Shown in pieces: positions 9,109-17,609 of a stretch of DNA of 64,000 nt. The stretch covers positions 2,356,001-2,420,000 of the forward strand of contig NZ_CP095482.1 in the NCBI RefSeq assembly GCF_023028225.1. The letters run 5' to 3'. This stretch comes from Halorientalis litorea (lineage in GTDB: Archaea > Halobacteriota > Halobacteria > Halobacteriales > Haloarculaceae). Position 1 is the first letter of the stretch, and every line of letters begins with the position of its first letter. Position numbers and translations under genes: made by a program. A model generated the notes under the pieces. It was given only the letters and a program-made list of their open reading frames with translations. It had not been told where the DNA came from and ran no database searches.

Positions 9109-9735
9109 ATGGGTTCGGGTGATATCACGCTGACGCGTCGTCGGCTACTCGGTGGAGTGGCAACTGTGGGTGTCACCGGTGCCGGCGTCGGTGCGGGGAC
9201 GGCAGCGCTGTACTCAGACACCGAAACCAGTGCCAGCAACGGACTGAGTGCCGGAACGCTGAATCTCACGCTCGACGGACAGGACACGACGGTACAGTTC
9301 CTCTCGGAGACGGGTATCGCGCCAGGTGACAGCGGGACGGCGACGATGACGGTGGCCAACGCCGGGTCGGTGACCGGCTACGTCGATGTCGAAGTCGCGT
9401 CCGTGACGAACGCCGAGAACGGCTGTGCCGGAAACGAGAACAGCGTCGATAACTCCTGTGGTGACCCCGGACAAGGACTCGGCGAGTTACAGGACAATCT
9501 TGAAACCGAGGCGTACTTTCAGAACGGTCCCACGTTGTGGGGGCCGACGACGGTGGCCGCGGAACCGAACGCGGGGGACGTGTACGACGTGGACTACGCG
9601 CTGTCCGGCGGCGCGTCGGACCAGTTCGTCCTGGACTGGTCGCTCCCGGCCGGGACGGGCAACGAGGCACAGACCGACAGCGTCAGCATCCAACTCACGT
9701 TCAGACTCGACCAAGAGGTCGACGCAGGACTATGA
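9109..9735 (+). CDS. SipW-dependent signal protein, TasA/camelysin-like (2)
   Basis: 208 residues, paralogous in layout to the preceding gene. N-terminus DITLTRRRLLGGVATVGVTG, then hydrophobic core and AALYSDTETSASNGLSAGTL. The mature domain has ETGIAPGDSGTATMTVANAG, typical of the camelysin/TasA beta-sandwich, and a single pair of Cys (CAGNENSVDNSC) that may form a disulfide. The end reads QTDSVSIQLTFRL, like the closing strand of TasA proteins. Its stop codon overlaps the ATG of the signal peptidase (ATGA), a sign of coupled translation. Start at 9109 rather than the longer in-frame extension, because the signal sequence begins here. Confidence 0.85.
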   Translation: MGSGDITLTRRRLLGGVATVGVTGAGVGAGTAALYSDTETSASNGLSAGTLNLTLDGQDTTVQFLSETGIAPGDSGTATMTVANAGSVTGYVDVEVASVTNAENGCAGNENSVDNSCGDPGQGLGELQDNLETEAYFQNGPTLWGPTTVAAEPNAGDVYDVDYALSGGASDQFVLDWSLPAGTGNEAQTDSVSIQLTFRLDQEVDAGL

Positions 9736-10280
9736 GCGAACTCCAAGGCACTGCCCGGACTGTCGGCGGTGTGGTGGCACTGTTGGCAGTCGTCACCGTC
9801 GCCGTGCTGGCGATGCTGTTCGTCGCGCCGAGCGTGGTCGGTGCGGAAGCCAGTTACACCGTCCTCTCGGACAGCATGTCGCCGAGCATCAACGCGGGGG
9901 ACGTGGTGGTCGTGCGCGGGACCGATCCCGCAGATATCTCCGAGGGCGACGTAATTACATACAGTGCGACGCGTCAGGGTGGGCCTGACCGCGTGACACA
10001 CCGCGTCGTCGGCGTCGAGGAGACGGCCGACGGCAGACAGTTCCGAACGAAAGGCGACGCCAACGAGGACCCGGACCCGAACCCGGTTCCGGCCGCCGAT
10101 GTCATCGGGACGGTGTGGTTCACGGTGCCGATGGTCGGCTACCTGTTCGTGTTCGCGGGGACGGACCTCGGACTGGTCGGGTTGGTAATCGTGCCCGCCG
10201 TGTTGCTCGTCCTCAACGAACTCTACACGCTGGTCAGCGAGACGGAGACGACGGACGAGACGGAGGACGAGCCAGTATGA
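9732..10280 (+). CDS. Signal peptidase I, archaeal/SipW type
   Basis: 182-residue membrane protease that would cut signal peptides of the flanking exported proteins. One helix near the N-terminus (about 11-36) and a second plus third near the C-terminus (about 126-165). Catalytic block SDSMSPSINAGD puts the nucleophile at Ser48; RVTHRVV gives His90, which replaces the Lys general base of most bacterial enzymes, as known for archaeal, ER and SipW peptidases; KGDANED supplies Asp109. Starts inside the stop of the upstream TasA-like gene and its own stop overlaps the PKD gene start, so the three are one operon. Confidence 0.93.
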   Translation: MSELQGTARTVGGVVALLAVVTVAVLAMLFVAPSVVGAEASYTVLSDSMSPSINAGDVVVVRGTDPADISEGDVITYSATRQGGPDRVTHRVVGVEETADGRQFRTKGDANEDPDPNPVPAADVIGTVWFTVPMVGYLFVFAGTDLGLVGLVIVPAVLLVLNELYTLVSETETTDETEDEPV

Positions 10281-10750
10281 TGCGGCCCCGGAACGCCGTC
10301 CGGACTGTCCTCGTGGCGGCGGTACTAGTCGGCCTCGTCGGGACGTTCGCCGCACCGGCGTCGGTCGCTCAATTCAGCGACGCACACGACGGTACTGGAC
10401 AGGTGAGTGCCGCACAGTACGGTTCCGGTGGCGGCGGTGGCGGTGCCGTAACCGCGGACGCTGGTGGCCCGTACAGTGTCGACGAAGGGAACGGCAACTC
10501 GGTGACACTCGACGCGAGCGGCAGTTCCACCAGCAAAGGGAACCTGAACGGGGGACAGGCGGGCTACCAGTGGACGATACTCGGCGGGCCGGGTAGCCTC
10601 CAGCAACCGACGAACCAAGAGACGGTGACGTACAACCCCCCGAACGACGTGGACGGTGACACCACCGTGACAGTCGAAGTGACCGTGACGAACAACAAGG
10701 GCGACACTGACAGCGACACCGCGACTATCACGGTCAACGACCTCGGTTGA
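10277..10750 (+). CDS. Secreted PKD-domain protein with SipW-like processing region
   Basis: 157 residues. Arg-containing N-terminus and hydrophobic helix (RTVLVAAVLVGLVGTFAAP), then VAQFSDAHDGTGQVSAAQY, which echoes the FSDTE...G...SAGTL stretch of the two TasA-like proteins upstream. After a Gly-rich linker comes one PKD-type beta-sandwich (about 62-155): ADAGGPYSVDEGN, VTLDASGSS, YQWTILGGPG and DTDSDTATITVND. PKD domains mediate adhesion or protein contacts outside cells. Overlaps the signal peptidase stop; ATG at 10277 and at 10280 are both possible. Its stop lies directly before a hairpin with T-run. Confidence 0.82.
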   Translation: MMRPRNAVRTVLVAAVLVGLVGTFAAPASVAQFSDAHDGTGQVSAAQYGSGGGGGGAVTADAGGPYSVDEGNGNSVTLDASGSSTSKGNLNGGQAGYQWTILGGPGSLQQPTNQETVTYNPPNDVDGDTTVTVEVTVTNNKGDTDSDTATITVNDLG

Positions 10751-10757
10751 GTGCCCT

Positions 10758-10781
10758 CACGGCTAACGCCGTGGGCTTTTT
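10758..10781 (+). terminator. Hairpin with T-run after the signal peptidase operon
   Basis: CACGGC/GCCGTG stem with loop TAAC, then GGCTTTTT. It starts eight bases after the PKD gene stop and would end the operon. The same segment resembles, on the minus strand, the left end of the IS element at 18354 (see findings), so it may be a co-opted mobile-element end. Confidence 0.6.
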
Positions 10782-10858
10782 CATCGTGTCGCTGCAACTC
10801 GGAACGGCCTCGATTTACCCTCCTCGAGGAGACGACGTTCGCAGCCCAATTACTGAAA

Positions 10859-10882
10859 TCAATATCTATAACAAGATATTGA
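10859..10882. repeat. Perfect 9-bp inverted repeat in AT-rich gap
   Basis: TCAATATCT and AGATATTGA flank ATAACA. The gap from 10782 to 11037 holds no convincing gene; it is AT-richer than its surroundings, with further AT-rich stretches at about 10974-10991 and 11003-11012 that may be the promoter of the gene at 11038. The role of the repeat is unknown. Confidence 0.6.
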
Positions 10883-11037
10883 CTCCTTCCGTGCTGCTGT
10901 GCAGTCGCCTAAAGGCTGGACCTGGGCGTCGAATTGACGTTCTGGCGCGGGATTTGATGGTTGGCCAAAGTGCAAATATTAGTATTGATACTCGAGAAGT
11001 CACGTATATTTGTCCAGAAGGTTCATCTCTACCTGAG

Positions 11038-11397
11038 ATGGGTGTTGAACAAACTCGGTGGCTCACCTTGGATGGGGTGTCGTTCGAGGCGGAGGCGTTC
11101 TCCCGCGTCTGGCTCCTCGCGCTGGCGACGTACGGCGTCGGTGACATAGTGACCACCATCGGCCTCGTGTGGTTCAGTCCCCTCCACGTCGAGGCGAACC
11201 CCGTCATCGCCGGAGCCATCGCACTCTTCGGCGGCGGGGGGTTTCTGGCACTCAAACTGCTCGTGTTCTACCTCGCCCTCGGCATCAGCCTCACCGCACT
11301 CGCCGACGAGGACCGACTGGTGTTCTACGGACCGCCGCTCGTGTTGACCGTCCTCGGCGTCGCCGTGACGGCCCACAACATCGCGCTGGTCGTTTAG
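11038..11397 (+). CDS. Small polytopic membrane protein, unknown function
   Basis: 119 residues with three to four predicted membrane helices (LLALATYGVGDIVTTIGLVW, AGAIALFGGGGFLALKLLVF, ISLTALA, LVLTVLGVAVTAHNIALVV). No catalytic motif recognised. Conserved-looking features are GDIVTT and HVEANPV between helices. A longer in-frame reading from 10747 would run through an intergenic hairpin and AT-rich sequence unlike coding DNA here, so ATG 11038 is chosen. Its stop overlaps the stop of the convergent TasA-like gene by a few bases. It lies within the secretion cluster, but a link is only positional. Confidence 0.65.
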   Translation: MGVEQTRWLTLDGVSFEAEAFSRVWLLALATYGVGDIVTTIGLVWFSPLHVEANPVIAGAIALFGGGGFLALKLLVFYLALGISLTALADEDRLVFYGPPLVLTVLGVAVTAHNIALVV

Positions 11398-12194
11398 TTC
11401 CTCGCCCGCAACTGGAAGCGTACGTCCACGGTCAGCGCGTCGCTCTGTATTTCGTTGCCCGTCGACGCCGGCACCTGCCAGTCGACGACGACCTCCGCCT
11501 CGGTTCCCGGTCCCAACTGTTCACCGTCCGCCGGGTCTGCGTCGGCGATGGCCGCGAGCGGCTTCGCCCCCTGTCCGGTTCCGTAGAGATACTCGGTCGT
11601 TCCGTCGGGGTAACGGACGCTGACGACGACTTCGACGGCCTCCGACAACTCGCCCGCGTTCGGGGAGGTGTCGACGCCCGCCTCGGGGCCGACGATGCCG
11701 TTCTCGAAGTCTTCGACGCGCACGTCCGCCACGACCAACTCGCCCGGCTGGGTCCCGGCGTTTCGGAGGACGAGATGCTCGCGGCCGCTATCGCCGGGAG
11801 CGACGCCATCGTACTGGAAGAGGACGCCGGACCCGACCGCTCGCAGGGCGACCGACCCACCGGACTGTCCGCCGCCACCACCGCCACCAGCCGTCGACAC
11901 CCTGTCCGGTGTCGCCGTCGCCCGCTCGGTCGGTGTCTCCGGCGGTTCCGGCGTCCCCGTCGGCTCCCGGTCGCCAGGCGTTGCCGTGTCGGTCACGACG
12001 ATGTCGCCGTCAGGTCCCGTCGGCGTGAGGTCGACGCGTGTCTGATTCTCGTCGGCCGGACCGATGTCGCCGATGAACGCTGTCAGCCCCGACCCGGCGA
12101 TGACGGCGATGAGGAGCAACAGAAGGAGCAAGAGATACCGTCGCCAGTTCCGCCCGTCCTCCTCGTCCGGGTCCTGTCGGGTACTGGCACTCAT
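11394..12194 (-). CDS. Membrane-anchored TasA/camelysin-like surface protein
   Basis: 266 residues. A charged cytoplasmic N-terminus (MSASTRQDPDEEDGRNWRRY) precedes one Leu-rich membrane helix (about 22-42, no cleavage site of the SipW type). A Thr/Pro-rich stalk (TPTGPDGD...TPEPPETPTERATATPDR, about 58-100) and a Gly run lead to a C-terminal domain with GVAPGDSGREHLVLRNAGTQ, DVRVEDFENG and QSDALTVDVRFQLRARN. This matches GIAPGDSG...ANAG...QTDSVSIQLTFRL in the protein at 9109, so a related beta-sandwich is likely. It could be an anchor or minor subunit of the same surface structure. ATG 12194 chosen; a longer in-frame N-terminus adds unrelated Arg/Pro-rich sequence. Confidence 0.72.
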   Translation of the reverse strand: MSASTRQDPDEEDGRNWRRYLLLLLLLLIAVIAGSGLTAFIGDIGPADENQTRVDLTPTGPDGDIVVTDTATPGDREPTGTPEPPETPTERATATPDRVSTAGGGGGGGQSGGSVALRAVGSGVLFQYDGVAPGDSGREHLVLRNAGTQPGELVVADVRVEDFENGIVGPEAGVDTSPNAGELSEAVEVVVSVRYPDGTTEYLYGTGQGAKPLAAIADADPADGEQLGPGTEAEVVVDWQVPASTGNEIQSDALTVDVRFQLRARN

Positions 12195-12404
12195 CGCTCG
12201 GAGGTCCGACAGTAACGGCGTGCTGGGGCGACACTCGACCGGCAGTCGTGTCCGGGGCACCGGGCTGGGCCGCCCCCTCTACTGCGGTAGCCGCCCCGCT
12301 CGGTCCCGCGGTGCATACGTCCCGCTTGGATGCGCATCGGTTTGTATCTGACCTTGTAGCACCGAGTTGGAAAGACACAGGTTCCGGGCGTCACCACTCC
12401 CCGT

Positions 12405-13505
12405 ATGGACTACGAGACGCCGCAGTTCTTTCGGGTCATGCAGTATGCCGAGCGGGCGGACCGGGATGTCGTCGACATGGTGAGCGGCAACCCCGACTGG
12501 GAGCCACCGGACGCGCTCCGGGATGGCCTCCGCGAGTACGCCGACAGCGACCCCGAGGCGTTCCAGTACCCCGCGAGTGAGGGATGGGCACCACTCCGGG
12601 AGGAGATCGCCACCCGCCGGAACGTCCCCGTCGAGCGAGTCGTCGTCACGAACGGTGCCGGCGAGGCGAACCACCTCGCCATGGTCGAAGCGTTGGACCG
12701 CGACGCCGGGAACGAAGTCCTCCTGACGGACCCGGTGTACCCCTACTACGCCGGCCGGGTGAACCTCCTCGACGGCGACGCGCGGTACGTCCCCGTCGAC
12801 GACGCGGGCCGCGCCGACTCCGCCGCGGTTCGGGACGCCGCGACCGAGGACACCGCCGTCATCGCGGTCAACACGCCGAACAACCCGACCGGCGCGGTGT
12901 ACCCCGAGTCGACCCTGCAGGAACTGGCCGCCGTCGCCGAGGACTACGACGCCCTGCTGGTCTGTGACGAGGTGTACGACCACTTCGATCACACCGGCGA
13001 GTTCACCAGCGCGCTCTCCGTCGACTCTCCCAACCGAATCGTGACGAACTCCTTCTCGAAATCGATGGCGATAACGGGCTTTCGCGTGGGCTACGCCGTC
13101 TTCCCCGAGCGGCTGATCGACCGCGTTCGGACCCGCCACATGCTGACGAACGTGACCGTCAGCCGTCCCGCACAGTACGCCGTATACACTGCACTCCGGG
13201 AGACGCCGCCGGACTACTACGCCGCCAACCGCCGTCTGCTCCAGTCCCGCATCGAGTCGTTCACCGACGCTCTCGACGACGCCGGAGCCGAGTACACGAC
13301 GCCCGAGGGCGGGTTCTACGTGCTGGCTCGGTTCGAGGGCTTCCCGGGGACGCTCGCCAACGTGAAGCGACTGATAGACGAGGCGGGCGTCGCGGGGATG
13401 CCCGGCGAGGCGTTCGGGGAGTCGCGGGCCGACTGGCTCCGGTTCGCGCTGGTCACGCCCCGTGCCGAGGCGGCGGCCGACAGACTCGCCGACTACTTCG
13501 GCTGA
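12405..13505 (+). CDS. PLP-dependent aminotransferase, class I/II
   Basis: 366-residue fold-type I aminotransferase. Substrate-cofactor motifs: SGNPDWEPP near the N-terminus, NGAGEANHL (phosphate-binding region, about 83-91), NTPNNPTGAVY (156-166), CDEVYDHF (187-194) and SFSKSMAITGFRVGY, with the PLP Schiff-base Lys219 and Arg227. The end has GGFYVLARFEG and FALVTP. Amino acid specificity cannot be told; the sequence is of the aspartate/aromatic aminotransferase group. The start is ATG 12405 about 210 bp from the divergent TasA-like gene; the end overlaps the convergent MFS gene by 13 bp. Confidence 0.92.
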   Translation: MDYETPQFFRVMQYAERADRDVVDMVSGNPDWEPPDALRDGLREYADSDPEAFQYPASEGWAPLREEIATRRNVPVERVVVTNGAGEANHLAMVEALDRDAGNEVLLTDPVYPYYAGRVNLLDGDARYVPVDDAGRADSAAVRDAATEDTAVIAVNTPNNPTGAVYPESTLQELAAVAEDYDALLVCDEVYDHFDHTGEFTSALSVDSPNRIVTNSFSKSMAITGFRVGYAVFPERLIDRVRTRHMLTNVTVSRPAQYAVYTALRETPPDYYAANRRLLQSRIESFTDALDDAGAEYTTPEGGFYVLARFEGFPGTLANVKRLIDEAGVAGMPGEAFGESRADWLRFALVTPRAEAAADRLADYFG

Positions 13506-14758
13506 CCCGCACGGTCAGGGAGGACGGCGAAGATGAATACGGCGGGGAGTGTCAGTGCCGCCAGCCCGTACATCGCTACGTCGAACAACCCGGCGTCGGC
13601 GACGAACCCGACGGCGAGTGACCCCGTCGCGCCGATGCCGAAGAAGACGGTCCGAACCACCCCCCACGTCGTCCCCCGGACGTGCGCCGGGATGACGCTG
13701 ACGACGTAGGCGTTGACCACCGGGCTGACGCCGATGCGGACGGCGAGCACCGCGGTCAGTGCCATAATTGCCAGCCGCCCCTCGACGAGCGGAAACGCGA
13801 CCAGTGGCGGGATGCCGAGGAGGGCGAGGGCGACCAGCACCCGCCTGTGGCCGTACCTGTCGGTGGCTCGCCCGCTGAAGAACTGGAATCCCGCGCCGAC
13901 GAGAAAGAGCAGGGCGAACAGACTCGCGGCCGTCGTCTCGGCGAAGGCTTTCGTCTCCACGAGGTACGTCGTGTAGAACGCCGTCAGCCCTTGGAGCGTG
14001 AAGAGCATGAACGTGGCACCGAGCGTCGCCACGACGACCCGTCGCCGGGTCGCTGCTCCGACCACCGCACTAAGTGTTCGCTCGCGGTCCGCCCCGCCGT
14101 CCGTCTCCTCTTCCCGAGCCTCCCCGGTGCTCCGGGCCGTCACCGTCTCGACGGCACTCTTCGGTGGCACCGCCCACCAGACACCCGCCCCGAGGACGAA
14201 AAACAGCGGCGCGAACGCCGCGAGCGCGATTTCCCATCCGGCCGCTTCCGTCACCTGCGTCGCGACGAACGGCAGGACGGCCGACCCGATACTCCCCGCG
14301 GCGAGCGTCAACCCGAACGCCGTCCCGTCGTTGTCTCGGAAGGTCCGCGAGAGGACGAGGCCACGCGCGGGACCGTACAGCCCCGTCCCCAGACCGAACA
14401 GCCCCGCCGCGAGGAGGAAGAGGGCGAACACCGGGAACACCGAGAACAGCAGGAGGCTCCCGCCCGCGAGAAACAGGCTCGCGGTCAGGAGTCGCCGCTC
14501 GCCGAGGCTATCCGAGAGGACGCCAGCCGGCAGTTGCATCCCGGCGTAGGTCACCCAGATGACCGTCACCGCGAAGCCCGCCGCCGCGTTGCCGACGGTG
14601 AACGTGTCCTTGATGTACGGCAGGAGGGCGGGCACGACGAACCGGAGCCCGAGCGTGACGAACCACCCTGCGGCGACGGTCAGGAGGACCCAGCCACGCC
14701 CCCCGCCGCGGAGCGGTTCGGTCCGTGCCGCCAACCGACCGAACGGGTCAATCCCCAT
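13493..14758 (-). CDS. MFS transporter
   Basis: 421 residues with 12 predicted membrane helices in two halves and a longer charged cytoplasmic loop in the middle (about 200-240, TARSTGEAREEETDGGADRE). The MFS motif between helices 2 and 3 reads PAGVLSDSLGERRLL, close to the G-x-x-x-D-R/K-x-G-R-R pattern, and a matching stretch in the second half reads FSGRATDRYGHRRVL. This marks a drug/metabolite-type facilitator; substrate unknown. Convergent with the aminotransferase, and divergent from the helicase gene with about 160 bp between. Confidence 0.9.
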   Translation of the reverse strand: MGIDPFGRLAARTEPLRGGGRGWVLLTVAAGWFVTLGLRFVVPALLPYIKDTFTVGNAAAGFAVTVIWVTYAGMQLPAGVLSDSLGERRLLTASLFLAGGSLLLFSVFPVFALFLLAAGLFGLGTGLYGPARGLVLSRTFRDNDGTAFGLTLAAGSIGSAVLPFVATQVTEAAGWEIALAAFAPLFFVLGAGVWWAVPPKSAVETVTARSTGEAREEETDGGADRERTLSAVVGAATRRRVVVATLGATFMLFTLQGLTAFYTTYLVETKAFAETTAASLFALLFLVGAGFQFFSGRATDRYGHRRVLVALALLGIPPLVAFPLVEGRLAIMALTAVLAVRIGVSPVVNAYVVSVIPAHVRGTTWGVVRTVFFGIGATGSLAVGFVADAGLFDVAMYGLAALTLPAVFIFAVLPDRAGQPK

Positions 14759-14922
14759 AGCTCACCTGCCGGGAGGGTCGGCACGCGCTGTACACGGGCA
14801 CCCATTCATAGGCCAAAAGTTAGGCGTTGTCGGTTCCCGGCAGTCCGTCGGTGACACGAACGTGCCCCGGCGACCGAAACCGGACGTTCATACCCGAGGA
14901 GGCCACCACTACCGACAACGCG

Positions 14923-17385
14923 ATGCGCGACGAGGCAGGGGCGGAACCTTCGGACGCAGACGACGGCCCGGAGTGGCACGACTACTTCGGCTACGAGACT
15001 CCCTACGAGAACCAACCGGACGCCGTCGAGGCGGCAATCGACGCCGGACGACGGAACGGCTACCTCGCGATGGAGGGACCCTGTGGAACGGGAAAGACGA
15101 TGGCCGCGCTCACCGCCGGGGCCACCCTCGTTCGGGAGGGTGACTACGACCGCGTCGTCGTCGTCACACCGGTCAAACAGCAGCTGGAGCAGTTCGTCGC
15201 GGACCTCCGGACGCTCAACGCCGGCATCGACGACCCGCTCGATGGGATTGCCCTCGTGGGCAAGCGAGACCTCTGTCCGTACGGCCGGGAGGACGTGTTC
15301 CCTCCGGACGCGAGCGTCCACGACCGGTGTGAGGACTTGCGTGAGAACACCGCCGCGCTGGTCGAGGCCGAGGGCCGGGGGAGCGACGCCCACCGCGCGG
15401 CGGCCGCAGACGCCGCCGTCGCTGGCGACGACGAGGGTGACGACCAGTGGTGGGACCCACAGCGAGCCAGCGACCTGACGAAGGGTGCCCGCCGGGACCC
15501 GGAGTCGTTCAACACGCTCGCCGACGACACCCTCGCCACCGCCGGGGCCGAGTCGCCGTACCGCGCGGCGCAACCGAGCGCGCCCCCCGAGATGGCCGAC
15601 GGCGAGGACCCACCGCTGTACTGTCCCTTCGAGGCGGACTGGTACGCCCGGAACAAGGGGTCGCCAGTGGACTTCTCCGCGGGCGAGGCGAACGTCCTCA
15701 CCTCGACGGAGTTCCTCCCGGCGAGCGTCGAGCACGGGACCTGCCCCCACCGCGCGATGAGCGTCCTGCTCGGGGAGGCCGATGTCGTCGTCGGCAACTA
15801 CAATCACCTGTTCGACCCCGACTCGCGGCCGCTCCTGTCCGGACTGTTGGACGAGTCCACGTTCGTCGTCGTGGACGAGGCCCACCGTCTGGAGGGGCGC
15901 GTCCGGGACTTGCTCTCGGACCGCCTCGGCAGGCACACGCTCGTCCGCGCGCGAAACGACTGTCAACGGTTGGTGCAGTTGGCCCGACAGAGCGACGACC
16001 ACGAACGCGAGATAGCCGACCGGTTGGCCGCTCACGAGGTGGCAATCGACGCCGTCGAACGGGCCGCCGGCTTCTACGGCGATGTCGTCGCGTGGCTCGA
16101 CGGCCGCGTGACCGACCACCTGAACGAGGAGTTCGGCGATGAGTGGCAGCGCGACCCGACGGTCCTGCCCGAGGAGGACCGCGAGATACCGCTCCGTGAC
16201 CCCGAACACGAGGAGCGCGACGACCTGACCGCGTGGGCCGAGCGGAACGGCCACACCGGCGAGGTGTGGCGGTCACTCGACACCGTGGGGCTCGCCGTTG
16301 AGGAGACGCTCGACGAACTCGGGGAGGGACAACCGGTCACCACGGCCGTCGGGGCCATCGCACGCCGGTGGTACGAGCGTGACCACGCCACGTTCCTCCG
16401 GGAAATCGAACTCGAACACGCGCTGAGCGACGAGCGGGCGGTCGGTGAACCGTGGCAGGAAGCGTACACGGCGGGGTTGTTGCTGTACGACTGCATGCCG
16501 GCGGAGGCACTGCGGACCGTCTTCGACGAGTTGGGTGGCGGCGTCCTGATGAGTGCGACGCTGGAACCGCTCGACGTGTTCACGCGCGTCTCGGGACTGG
16601 ACGCCCTCGAAGCGACGGGGACGGGTGGTCTCGCGGCCGACGACGAGGACCCCGGCAGACCGGTCGAGACGCGGAGTTACGGACTCTCCTTCCCGGAGGA
16701 GAACCGCGCGAGTTGGCTCGTAGACGCGACGGCCTACACCGCGCGCAACCGCGGCGACCCGGTGCCGGACCACGGCAATCGCGTGCGCGACGAGTACGAG
16801 CAGGTCCTGCGGACCGTCGCGCGCAGTCCCGGTAACGTGCTGATAGCGATGCCAAACTACCGGGAGGCGGCGTGGGCGGGCCAGTACCTCCGGGACGTGG
16901 TGGAGAAGCCGGTCCTCGTCGACGAGAGTTCCAGCGCGGAGACCACCGACGACCTGAAAGCCGAGTTCTTCGCCGGCCCCGGCAAAGTGCTCGTGACCAG
17001 CACCCGGGGAACGCTCACGGAGGGAGTCGACTACGACGGCGACAAACTCCACACCTGCGCCGTCGTGGGCGTCCCGCTGGTCAACATCGGGTCACCGCGC
17101 GTCCGCGCGGTTCGGGCCGCCTACGGCCGGGCGTTCGGCGAGGACAACGCCTTCGAGTACGCGCTGACGGTCCCGGCGATGCGGCGCGCCCGGCAGGCCA
17201 TCGGCCGCGTCATCCGCGGCACCGACGAGGTGGGCGTCCGCTTGCTGGTCGGCGAGCGGTACACGCCCGATGCGGTCCACTCGGTCCACGAGTACCTCTC
17301 ACCGGCAGAGCGGCGCGAGTTCGTCCGGATGACGCCCGAGTTCCTGTCTCAGCAGTTCGACTCTTTCTGGGCCGACCACGCCTGA
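14923..17385 (+). CDS. XPD/Rad3-type DNA helicase with Fe-S cluster
   Basis: 820-residue superfamily 2 5'-3' DNA helicase of the XPD/DinG/Rad3 group, acting in DNA repair. Walker A is GPCGTGKT (52-59), the DEAH box is at 318-321 (VVDEAHRLEG), and motif VI is QAIGRVIRG from residue 758. Four Cys between motif I and II (C118, C136, C234, C274) fit the 4Fe-4S domain of XPD. An extra Asp/Glu-rich insert of about 100 residues separates the second and third Cys, longer than in crenarchaeal XPD. The ATG at 14923 is preferred over an upstream TTG; the first 16 residues are acidic and disordered. Confidence 0.93.
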   Translation: MRDEAGAEPSDADDGPEWHDYFGYETPYENQPDAVEAAIDAGRRNGYLAMEGPCGTGKTMAALTAGATLVREGDYDRVVVVTPVKQQLEQFVADLRTLNAGIDDPLDGIALVGKRDLCPYGREDVFPPDASVHDRCEDLRENTAALVEAEGRGSDAHRAAAADAAVAGDDEGDDQWWDPQRASDLTKGARRDPESFNTLADDTLATAGAESPYRAAQPSAPPEMADGEDPPLYCPFEADWYARNKGSPVDFSAGEANVLTSTEFLPASVEHGTCPHRAMSVLLGEADVVVGNYNHLFDPDSRPLLSGLLDESTFVVVDEAHRLEGRVRDLLSDRLGRHTLVRARNDCQRLVQLARQSDDHEREIADRLAAHEVAIDAVERAAGFYGDVVAWLDGRVTDHLNEEFGDEWQRDPTVLPEEDREIPLRDPEHEERDDLTAWAERNGHTGEVWRSLDTVGLAVEETLDELGEGQPVTTAVGAIARRWYERDHATFLREIELEHALSDERAVGEPWQEAYTAGLLLYDCMPAEALRTVFDELGGGVLMSATLEPLDVFTRVSGLDALEATGTGGLAADDEDPGRPVETRSYGLSFPEENRASWLVDATAYTARNRGDPVPDHGNRVRDEYEQVLRTVARSPGNVLIAMPNYREAAWAGQYLRDVVEKPVLVDESSSAETTDDLKAEFFAGPGKVLVTSTRGTLTEGVDYDGDKLHTCAVVGVPLVNIGSPRVRAVRAAYGRAFGEDNAFEYALTVPAMRRARQAIGRVIRGTDEVGVRLLVGERYTPDAVHSVHEYLSPAERREFVRMTPEFLSQQFDSFWADHA

Positions 17386-17447
17386 CCGCCCCGAACGCTG
17401 GCCTGATTCAGAAAGCATATGTCGGGTGCTTCCTCGCTTTCATCCAG

Positions 17448-17603
17448 ATGCCAGAGTGCCAGAACTGTGGTGCATTCGTGACTGAGGCGTACGTCCGGGT
17501 CTTCACACCCGAGGTACACGACGCGCCCCGCGTCTGTCCGAACTGCGAGGACAAGATACGCGACGGTGCCGACATCCGCGAGGCACGCTCCTCGCGGTCG
17601 TAA
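17448..17603 (+). CDS. Small zinc-ribbon protein
   Basis: 51 residues: MPECQNCGAFVTEAYVRVFT, then VCPNCEDKIRDG. Two CxxC knuckles (C4/C7 and C30/C33) make a rubredoxin-like zinc site. Small haloarchaeal proteins of this type are common (DUF7563-like); function unknown. Lies 62 bp after the helicase gene on the same strand and may be expressed with it. Too short to judge by length alone, but the Cys pattern and intact frame support it. Confidence 0.7.
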   Translation: MPECQNCGAFVTEAYVRVFTPEVHDAPRVCPNCEDKIRDGADIREARSSRS

Positions 17604-17609
17604 CTTCTC

